From Selaginella tamariscina (Eukaryota; Streptophyta; Lycopodiopsida; Selaginellales; Selaginellaceae): a stretch of 64,000 nucleotides of DNA. Position numbers and translations under genes: made by a program. This document shows positions 55,801 to 64,000 of this stretch, in pieces. Below the pieces are notes generated by a model. The model saw nothing but the letters and a program-made list of their open reading frames with translations. It was not told where the DNA came from and ran no database searches. Within the stretch, counting starts at the first letter, position 1. Each line of letters begins with the position of its first letter. Where the stretch lies: NCBI GenBank assembly GCA_003024785.1, contig PUQB01000247.1:1-64000 (forward strand), written 5' to 3'.

Positions 55801-56479
55801 CTAATTAGTTCCACTATTTTTGTAACATCAAAGTGACTAATAAGCAGAGTGTCATGATGAGACTACATCACTTGAAGTCGAGCACCACCTTGTGGAACAA
55901 AAACCAAGTCGTTATAGAGAAGCAACTGTTGGCCGAATCGGAATAGATTGTAGTCATGTCATGAGATGGATGAAGTGTTACATGTAAGGTGACTCAAAAT
56001 ATCCTAGGCTAGCATATCAGAGAGAATTTAGAGTGGATAGTAGGCATTCAGAACCAAGTACCACTTGCTTATGTTGGTCAAACTTGACATTACCAGCATA
56101 CGGTGCCAAATACACTCATCGTGAAAGTGCGTTGGATTGAACTTGTTAAGTGCTAGGTCAATACTTGATGTCAAAGTCGAACCAAGAGAGGATTTGATGG
56201 GTCCAACAAGTTTGATGTTGATTCATAACTTAAGTCTGAGAAAAGTAAACTACGTTCTAGTGATTAGTGAAGATGATTACCTTGTGCAGGGAGCCTTCAA
56301 GAAACCTTCACCACTCTTGGAAGCAATTCACAATAACTAAAAGTTCTTTTTCATAAATCTCATAATTGATCATTTTAGCTATAAACTTGCGTGACTAGAA
56401 TGCTATGGGGTGTAGGTCATTGTCAGAGCCATACTAATAAAGAATATCACACAAAGTAAAGTTAGACCCATTTGTCTCC

Positions 56480-57393
56480 GTCACAAAGGGTTTGGCCAGG
56501 TCAAGGTGAAGCAAGATTGAAACCGAGGTAAAAGTAAACTTAAGCTTGATAAATGTGTTTTCAACCTCCAAAGACTACTTGAACGGAACCTCCTTCTTGG
56601 TAAGCTAATTCAACGGAAGCATAATTTTGAAAAAGTTCTTAATGAAGCGCCAATAGAAATTGACAAAGCTGAGGAAACACTGTATGTCTCGAGCTAATTT
56701 CAGTATTTCCCACTCAAGAATTATGTGACACCACATATCTCAAAACTTGACATGTTCCTAATGAAATTGACACTCTTCCAACTTGGCATAGAGACCATGT
56801 TATCGAAGTCTTTTCAGAACCTAAAGGACATTGATAATGTTCCTCCTTTGTTTTGAAAAAAATAAAGATATCATCTAACAAACTAGTCAAGAAAGTTGCA
56901 AAAAATGTCATTAGCTAGGGCATTGTTAACCCTAAAGACATCACTGTGTACTCAAAATGCTTATAGCATGTATGGAAAGCAATCTTTTATTCATCACCAA
57001 GGCAAATATGGAGCAGATTATAGGCACCTCGAAGGTCTATCTTCATAAAGTAACGGGCCCCATGAAGACGCTCAAGAATCTTGGAGATAATAGGTAGAGA
57101 TATCAGTTAAAAATGGTAATCTTGTTCAACTTGTGATAGTCAACCATGAATTAAAGAGAATCATCTTTTTTCTTGATAAAGAAGATAGAGGCACTAGCTA
57201 GAGACTTGAAATGATGAATGAAATTGGTAGTCAAGTTGTTGTTGATGTATTTCCACAAAGCTTCAAGCTCGAGTGGAGAAACACCATAGATCGGACCAAA
57301 CGAAGGTGTCTTACTTTCAATAGTATCAGCCGGATAGTCATATGGATGATGTTTAGGAAGACGATTGGCTTGGATCTTATTGAATATATTCAT
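56480..57393 (-). pseudogene. Reverse transcriptase remains, decayed chromovirus
   Basis: The N-terminal side is readable: SFGPIYGVSPLELEALWKYI and ASASIFFIKKKDDSL (57393-57151). The later RT parts around 56880 (DDIFIFFKTKEEH) keep only one half of the catalytic box. Confidence 0.8.
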
Positions 57394-57694
57394 AAACTTG
57401 TGGTATGCAGAGGGAGGAATTAGGAGCAGATGTCAAAGATGGGGTCACCATCATGGCAAAAACTGTGTCAAGTTGAGTATGGCCATCACGAATAAATTTT
57501 GCCAAAGAAATAATCAAGATACGAATCAAGAATGTCATCGGAGTCGAAGTTGAAGTCGGAGTTGATGTCGACAGAGACGTAAGACGTCGTTGGGCTGGAG
57601 TCGTGGTGAAAGCAAGAGATGGAGAAGAAGTTGGAATCAGTGTTGGAGTTAATGTCAGAGCTAAAGATGGAGATGCAAAAGTGCTGCTAGGAAC

Positions 57695-58140
57695 CTAAAG
57701 TGCCAAAATGCACTGAGGAGTCAGAGTTGCATAGGTACTGCCAGGAGTTGGAATTGTCAAGATATGGCTAAGATTTGAAGATGGAACAAAAGCCAAAGCA
57801 GAAATAACTAAGGTGTGAGTTGTCCAATCAATATGCAGATTGAGGGTCTTAAACCAAAGAAGACTAAAAATAATAGGAGTGTCGGAAATTGAAGTGACAT
57901 TAAAGGAGACCAAGCACAAGATATTATCAAGGGTGACTGTAAGGGACATTGTTTTTTCAATAATATTGTCGGACATCATTGGTCTTCCATTAGTAACTGT
58001 CAACTCAATTGCATCGGAACACGGACGAAGCTTTAAATTATGTTGCTAAACAAAGAGGTGGTCAATTAAGTTGTCAATTGCACCATTGTCAAATAGAGCT
58101 GCTCCATTAACTTGAATACCACCACATGTTGAGATAGCAA
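57695..58140 (-). pseudogene. Protease remains, decayed chromovirus
   Basis: AALFDNGAIDNLIDHLFV (about 58100) corresponds to the active-site strand with D-S/T-G changed to D-N-G. TPIIFSLLWFKTLNLHIDW (about 57890-57835) is the second conserved strand. Inactive. Confidence 0.75.
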
Positions 58141-58499
58141 TCGAACTAAAAAATGACTTGTTAGTATTTGTTGCTGAGATCACATGTAGAATTGCCATCA
58201 AAAAGAAATATTTAAAGCAAACTTGTAGTATCCAATCAAAATACTCCTATTGGGAATGGACCTCCTCATTTCTCGACTTGGCCGAGGGACCATCCACCAT
58301 CTTAACTTGAATTCGTTGTCGATTTGGGCACCTAGCAATTCCTTACCACAATATAAACACAAGTTTACTTAAAGACGTTGTTGCTCGACTTGTGTCAGTG
58401 ACCCTCATGGTCGAAGAACATCTGGTTCGACATTATATAATAAAGTGATCAGTGGCTCTTGCACTATTGGAGTTGAAGCACGAAATACTTATTAAGAAT

Positions 58500-59110
58500 G
58501 TTTCTCTTTACGTTGCTTAAAAAGTCAATTGGCATAACAAATTACCTAGCAATAGCTTTGTTTAGAGAATCTGGGTCATCAAGAGTGAGCAAGAGATTTT
58601 TGACATCATCACGAAGATCTTCTTTGAACTAATCATGGAGGGTAGCATCGTCCCAATTGATATCGCATAAGAGTAATCAAAAAGTTAGAAACATATTTGG
58701 AAGCTACATGGGAACCTTGTCATAGTCGTCGAAGCTTGATTACCACTATGCACTCAAGGTCAAGATCGCCAAAGGTAGTTTCAAAGGCTTGGAAAAATGT
58801 ATTTTATGAGTTCAAGAGTGGTCAAGTAAAGGTGCAAACCACTTCAAAGTTGCATCAATGAGGAGTGTGCCTACAAAACCCACTTGTGTTGTAGTTGTAG
58901 GGTATCAGTGCATGTGTAACTAGAAGACCAACTGATGAAATCCCAAATTTATGACCTTGAACCATCAAACTTGATTGGTAAGATGACTTTTGGTTTTGGA
59001 ACCGGTGATGAAGACGATTGTCACTATAGATCCTGTCGTAGTCGTTGATTCTTAAGTTGTAGTTATTAAAATTGTTGCGCAAGGAGCTCTGCATCAATAG
59101 AATATATGCT
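58500..59110 (-). pseudogene. Gag remains, decayed chromovirus
   Basis: Readable pieces include ATLKWFAPLLDHS (about 58840) and a stretch near 58630 resembling the DETALIEHFRFGLRDDVKDL region of the young Gag (EDLRDDVKNLLLTLDDPDSL). A broken zinc knuckle follows near 58360. Confidence 0.7.
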
Positions 59111-59162
59111 GAGGACCTTGAAAATTTGGAATTAAGGAATGGAGAAGAATTTTGATTCAAAT

Positions 59163-59500
59163 TGTTAAGAACCAAGTCAAAAGACAAGAAACAAGCTGGA
59201 TTATAAAGATCGAAATAAGACAAAAAATTGATCACATAAATTGGCGTTGAATTGGAATACTTAACCATGATCACATCCACCCTTATATATTATAAGGGAA
59301 GTCAAATATGAACTTGGCTAACTTATTTATATCTGTATCCTTATTTTAGACTTGGCTAACTTTAATGGCCCTTATCCATATTCGTATCTTTATTCTGACT
59401 TAATTAACTTTAGTGATTCTTATTCATATCCATATCTGTATCTTGCACTTGGCTAATTTTAATAAACCTTATCTATATCCATATCGTAGTCAGCTCATTA
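59163..59500 (-). repeat. 5' LTR of the decayed chromovirus
   Basis: Begins TGTTAAGAACCAAG on the plus strand. Carries the same internal repeats as the 3' LTR. The outer boundary is approximate. Confidence 0.7.
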
Positions 59501-60215
59501 CAAATTGTACAATTAGTACATGTTGCAAGGCCTTTAGTGTAATCTTTGGCAAGCTAGTTATCTATTATTGATGAGTACTCAAAGGAAAGGAAACTCAAAA
59601 TCTCCATAATGAATTTTGAACATATGAAGTGAAAGGTAACGTCCATAAATCCTTTATGAAGCTTGTTGGAAACTGCTTTCATTCTCCAACTTCAAGATTC
59701 AAAAGCAAGAGCGCTACACTCCAAAAGAGTCCAGCCAAAACAATAATTAAGAAAACTCAAAAATCTTCTTCAAGTTTGACAAATTTTAACGAATTTTAAA
59801 TGTTAAATTCCATGATCGGCATAAGTTAAACTTGCCATTTATGAACTTAAATAATAATTTTTCTTAATCAAATTTTATCCACTAAATTAAAATAATTTAA
59901 ATCTCATGACAAACTATACTGCATATTTGTTATGTTATTTCAAATTCAATTTCTATTTTTTAATTCTACAATTTATTTAACATTACAAATTCAATTCATA
60001 TATTATCAAGCAAATAAAAAGTGTAAATTAAAACACATTTTAGATTTAAAGTAGCAAAATTTTGGTATGTTACAATTCTATCTCATAGTTCCAAAACATG
60101 TTTGAACCACAGCATGTTGCCATGGACCAGAGCTGTGTTAACACAGACCATGTGCATTGACTCGATCAATGCTTTAAAACACAGTTTGAAACACGGTCAA
60201 ACACCATGTTACCAT
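59501..60215. other. AT-rich spacer, no gene seen
   Basis: No recognisable gene or repeat. It ends at the target site of the hAT-type MITE. Confidence 0.5.
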
Positions 60216-60663
60216 CATAGTCACGAACACGAACACGGAACACAAACACGAGCCTCAAATTTCAGGAACCTGACCACGGAACACGATCACAACTCACAAT
60301 GGCTCATGAATATTCTAGTGAATATTCTAAGAATATGCTATTTTTAATTATATTAGTCTAGGAATATGTTATTTTTTTATTATATTATTCTTAGTATTTT
60401 TATTTGCACATAAACTACTTACACCTATAAACTACTCAAATATCAACATCTCATTGTCATCTTCAACCTCACGATCTTCGACGTCATTTCCATCTTCCCT
60501 TCCTCAAGCTCGTCTTTAAGATGAGGAATCTTCGGGACTTTGTAGCTTACAAACTTGTCATAATCACGATCATTTGCAGCCACGAAAACCAGATCCGCTG
60601 TCATGTCCACTTACCTCATCCCACCATCATGAACAAGGATGCTTTCGCAGTATGTTTGGATTG

Positions 60664-60785
60664 ATGCACCATGCTTGTTGTGCCTTGGATTGCTGCTGCC
60701 ATGCCTTAGATTGCTGTTGCCATGCCTTGGATTTCTGTTGCCATGCCTTGGATTGTGCGTGCGCCCTGGATTGCTGTGTGACGCC
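60664..60785. repeat. Tandem repeat GCCTTGGATTGCTGNTGCCAT, about five units of ~24 bp
   Basis: Five imperfect units inside the hAT-type MITE. The frame gives a Cys/Leu/Asp low-complexity peptide that is not counted as a gene. Confidence 0.85.
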
Positions 60786-60837
60786 GTGGCCCTAGAAAGA
60801 ATATTCCGTAAGAATATTCTAAACAGTGTTCATGTTA

Positions 60838-60955
60838 CGAACACAGGCCGTGATCCCGGTCGTGGTCGCCGGGATCACGGCTCGTGTTCATAACATGAAA
60901 CATTATTCACGAACATGGTCATGGAACACGATCCATGGCCATGTTCGTGAACACG
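60838..60955. repeat. Two strong hairpins near the right end of the MITE
   Basis: GAACACAGGCCGTGATCCCGG pairs with CCGGGATCACGGCTCGTGTTC around a 9-bp loop (about 60838-60890). CACGAACATGG pairs with CATGGCCATGTTCGTG (about 60908-60955). Confidence 0.8.
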
Positions 60956-60993
60956 GTGAACACAGCCGGATCCCTGCCGTGTTCGTAACTATG

Positions 60994-62279
60994 GTTACCA
61001 TGGATTGGTTTAATTGTCTCTTCTATCAAGAAAATAACTTTTCATATCGAAATGTTTGTATTTTTAAAAAAGCATAATTTTCAACAAAATACATGGAAAA
61101 ACTTTGGATTTTCTCAAATCAGCGTAGAATTAAAAAACATTCAAAAAATTGATCAAAAAGAATTCCCTAAATCTAGATCATACCGACATGGACAAGCCAC
61201 GTTCTTCCTCCGTCGTACAAAAGAACACGAAAATCTTACTTAAAGAGCCTTATTTGACGCAACCATTGGATCTAGGGGCAATTGGACGATTGAGATGGTC
61301 TCATTGTTTGGAGCCGTTAGATTTAAACTAGTATTCTTTTGACTGTTATATGGAAGTTAATTTGCTTTGAGTAAGGTTTGTGGACAGCGCCTTGTTCTGG
61401 ATATGTGTTTCGAGAAATTTAAAGTGGAGGTAGGGTATGTTTTGGAAATTGGAGCTATGCTATATTTATCTTTTATTATTTAAATTGCAACTCTTCTTTC
61501 AAACTATTCAAATATAAACTATAATTTTATTGATATTTAAGTTCTACTTAATTAACACATTTTTTTAAATATTTCTAATTACATATGATATAATTGTAAA
61601 TTATGTTGTAATGTGAGTCATTATACATTGTAATGTGGGCATTATTATGATATAATTTAAAGTACATTATAATGTAGGTAAAGCTATTGTAATTTTACAT
61701 AATATCAACTAATAATGTTTATATAATTTATATTTATTGTTAACACATTATTATTTTGTTAATAAAGTTTGTGATTATACGACGGGTAAATTGGTGGAGG
61801 ATATGCAATGATGAATTGTGTATAAAGTGGATATCAAAGGCATGGTATTGTAGCTTCAAGTGAGCACAATTCTTTCTTGGGGAGGAGAGGGGCTGCAACC
61901 TGTGGTTGGGTAGTGCTATGGCGGCTTGGGGATTGTAGTGTGCACACACTTGGAGCAACAACAACAACAGGGCGTTTGTGTCGTCGTCCTCGAGCGATCG
62001 TGTGTCAATTTTGGAGGTAGGGCTGGAAAATAATGGGCAATGGCATCTAGGAGCCGGAGCCGGAGGACTGCATTAAAGGGGCAACATCCATCATCCCGTT
62101 GGTGGGAAGAGGTGATCCTTGGCAATCAAACAAGCTGTTGTAGTGGGCATCGATGCTGGTCTTGTAAGTGGTGTTCATTAGAGACAAGGTTTTAGGTGTG
62201 GGCAGATGAAGTTGGTTATGACATCTTAGGTTGCGATGTCATTTTAGTAGAGAAGAGATAACAGCTCAAGGAGATGACT
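60994..62279. other. Spacer upstream of the hAT transposase remnant
   Basis: AT-rich to about 61740, then a GC-richer stretch (61860-62160) with no recognised frame; it may belong to the hAT element. A repeat of TTGTAATGTGGGNATTATNATATAATTTA type occurs at about 61605-61680. Confidence 0.4.
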
Positions 62280-63970
62280 AAAACCATTGACGACCAAGTT
62301 TTGGTTGGAAGACACTAGAGCAAGAAACGAGCAATTTCTACATATGTTGAAGGTGTCCAAAGCAACGAGGGTGAGAATTTCGTTGCTTTCCAGAGTTCTA
62401 CACCAGGTAGCAATTCTACATAAGAAATTTCCAAGTTTTTTTTTGCAACGACATCTAGGGATTCCCTTGATTCAAAAAGGAATGAAGTAATGAATATGGC
62501 CATAGGATAACTTTTTTGGAACCAGCACATAACTTTTATGAAAGCTCGTTTTCATCATTTCAAGGAAATGGTGCAACAGATTGCGAGACATGGGATTCCC
62601 TACGACGCTCCAACAAAGACGCCATTACAAGAGCAATTGTTGCAAGCAGAGAAAGCCAGTCTCAAAGTTCAACTTTCCAAGGTGAAGGCTCGCTGGAAGA
62701 TTGTGGGGTTACTCTTGTCGTTGATGCATGGAATGACACAAGGAATTGTCATATCATGGGGCTTGTTGCATACAACAAAGTATAGTCAACTTTCCTTGAG
62801 GCCATTAATATATCTTTTAATAGGAAGACTACCAATAATGTCTTTGCAACATGGGAGCGAGGTATCAATATTGTCAGAGAGGAAAATGTTCTTGTTGTTG
62901 TCACAAATGGCGAGGCTTCAAACATCGCTACTACCAAGATTCTAGAAGCGTGGAGGCCAAAAAATTGTTTGGGCTCCTTGCTTTGCTCATTGTTTAAACA
63001 ACATTCTCAAGGATTTTGCAAAACTACCATGGATGGTTGAGCTTCTAGATGAGGGGAAGGCTTTTCCAAAACCATTCACATATGGTAGTGATTTAGCATC
63101 CTTTTCGTCACAAGAAGTGTTGAAGTTCATGAAACATGATTCAACAACAACTTTCTTATGATGGATAATTTGGTGGAGCTGAGGCCAAAGCTACAGCATA
63201 TATTTGCGAGTGACGCTTATGACACAAGACTAGAGTCGAGGACAAATGCCAGGACAGGATGCCAAGGAACTATGTTCAATAATAAATACTTGGACAAGGT
63301 TGAACACATGCTTATTGTTTTGAGGAGGGTAATATATTTGCTACAGATGGTTGATGGAGATGTGCCTATGGTTGAGAAGGTCTACGAGGGGGGACCGCGA
63401 GAACATCCATCAACTAGAGGAAGATGATCTTAGGTATGACAAGCTAAACCAATTGATTTCAAATAAGTAATAGGATTATCATAGCACCCTTTCACTCTAC
63501 AGCATACATGCTTGATCTAAAGTTTTAGGGGCGAGAACAAGAAAAATCCACGAAGGTTTCTAAGGATTGAAATACATATTTGGAGACGCAGTTCCTTGAT
63601 TATCAGCAGAGGTCAACTATAAAACATCAGCTTTGCTAGTACAAAAACTTTGAGGGCAGTTTTGGCACTGGAGACTCCCAGATGGATCGTACAACAAAGA
63701 GTTTTGTGCAATGGTGGGAGGGCAACATCTACTTTGGTCCATATTTCTAGAGGTTGACAATTCGAGTGCTTAGTCATGCAAGTTCTTCTTCATCTGTGGA
63801 GTGATTATTCAACATCTTTGGCCATAACGCTTCAAAGAAGAGGAATTGCTTAGCAGTGAGCTAGACCGCAAACTTGGTCACAAACGCAAACTTGGTATTT
63901 ATGGCCAATAATACCAAGTTGATAATCAACCACACTTCCTACAACAAGTTTGTGGGATTAAGTTAGGTGG
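62280..63970 (+). pseudogene. hAT transposase remnant with DUF659 and C-terminal dimerisation region
   Basis: Frames read in order: WNQHITFMKARFHHFKEMVQ, HGIPYDAPTKTPLQEQLL, then GVTLVVDAWNDTRNCHIMGL and VLVVVTNGEASNIATTKILE (DUF659, RNase H-like core). Next come APCFAHCLNNILKDFAKLPW, then NLVELRPKLQHIFASDAYDT (63158 onward). The end reads FVQWWEGNIYFGPYF, RLTIRVLSHASSSSSVE and SKKRNCLAVS, the hAT dimerisation signature. Stops and frameshifts throughout; not functional. No BED zinc finger was found upstream. The sequence is close to the right edge, so the 3' TIR may lie outside. Confidence 0.82.
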
Positions 63971-64000
63971 TAAGTATTCTTCATATTGGCGACACTAATA

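Larger units (their letters stand above)
54248..59500 (-). mobile_element. Decayed chromovirus related to the sushi-like copies
   Basis: LTRs of about 345 bp at 54248-54593 and 59163-about 59500, each with repeats of CTTGGCTAACTTTAATNNCCCTTATCCATAT. Between them on the minus strand lie Gag, protease, RT, integrase and chromodomain remains. The sequence after the 3' LTR (CACTCTCCTCCTTCGAGAG) parallels CACCTCCTCCCTAAGGACGAG in the young copies. Many stops; old insertion. The exact right end is uncertain. Confidence 0.82.
60216..60993. mobile_element. hAT-type MITE, 778 bp, 8-bp target duplication GTTACCAT
   Basis: Terminal inverted repeats CATAGTCACGAACACG and (reversed) CATAGTTACGAACACG. GTTACCAT is present exactly on both sides (60208-60215 and 60994-61001). 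An 8-bp duplication is the hAT hallmark. It has no transposase. Subterminal GAACACG/CGTGTTC motifs occur many times, as expected for hAT ends. Confidence 0.88.

Noticed and set aside
60574..60893. Cys/Leu-rich small protein frame
   Set aside because: It arises from a 24-bp tandem repeat inside a hAT-type MITE.

Overview
The window is nuclear DNA from a land plant, most likely a seed-free one (fern, lycophyte or bryophyte). The evidence is a DYW-class PPR editing-factor gene (50.7-53.0 kb), plant-type interstitial telomere repeats (CCCTAAA, 5.1-5.7 kb), short GT-AG introns of about 55-60 bp, a DUF7869-type gene, and dense Ty3/gypsy, Ty1/copia and hAT remains in AT-rich DNA. The species cannot be fixed from the sequence. 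Almost every long coding region is broken by single-base frameshifts, many at homopolymers, so real decay and uncorrected long-read error cannot be separated here.

Layout. 1-2.8 kb: a minus-strand DUF7869-type gene with several frameshifts and one clear intron. 2.94-3.54 kb and 7.37-8.49 kb: two arrays of an 18-bp perfect palindrome, GGCGGGATTAATCCCGCC, about 35 copies in all; array 1 contains a 63-bp perfect inverted repeat. Between them lie AT-rich tandem repeats, telomere-like repeats and CA/TA microsatellites. 8.83-11.89 kb: a plus-strand multi-exon gene whose frames resemble a ParB-like domain followed by a C-terminal beta-class DNA methyltransferase. A variant of the palindrome sits inside one of its 61-bp introns. 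12.15-13.31 kb: an FCP1/NIF-type HAD phosphatase gene. 13.6-37.4 kb: a stack of retrotransposons. It holds a gypsy element with a 164-bp LTR; a copia remnant interrupted by a solo LTR that itself carries two MITEs; an old plus-strand chromovirus inserted in the copia integrase; and two younger minus-strand chromoviruses inserted in that old copy. A 0.95-kb duplicate of the phosphatase 3' end is fused to the right edge of the second young copy. 37.4-50.4 kb: AT-rich DNA with microsatellites, a possible small spliced gene at 42.0 kb, a 2.2-kb TIR-bounded element at 44.2-46.4 kb and a 0.66-kb tandem duplication. 50.7-53.0 kb: the PPR-DYW gene. 53.2-53.8 kb: a solo LTR. 54.2-59.5 kb: a decayed relative of the chromoviruses. 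60.2-61.0 kb: a hAT-type MITE with an 8-bp target duplication. 62.3-64.0 kb: a degenerate hAT transposase.

Two observations stand out. First, a ParB-like/methyltransferase gene lies 0.34 kb from an array of perfect palindromes, with one more copy in its own intron; this suggests, but does not show, a protein and DNA-site pairing. Second, the young chromoviruses have sushi/PEG10-like Gag and a chromodomain. They also carry a 13-nt sequence just downstream of the 5' LTR that is exactly complementary to the predicted start of their RNA. That is the signature of Tf1/sushi-type self-priming, which I do not know to be described in plants.
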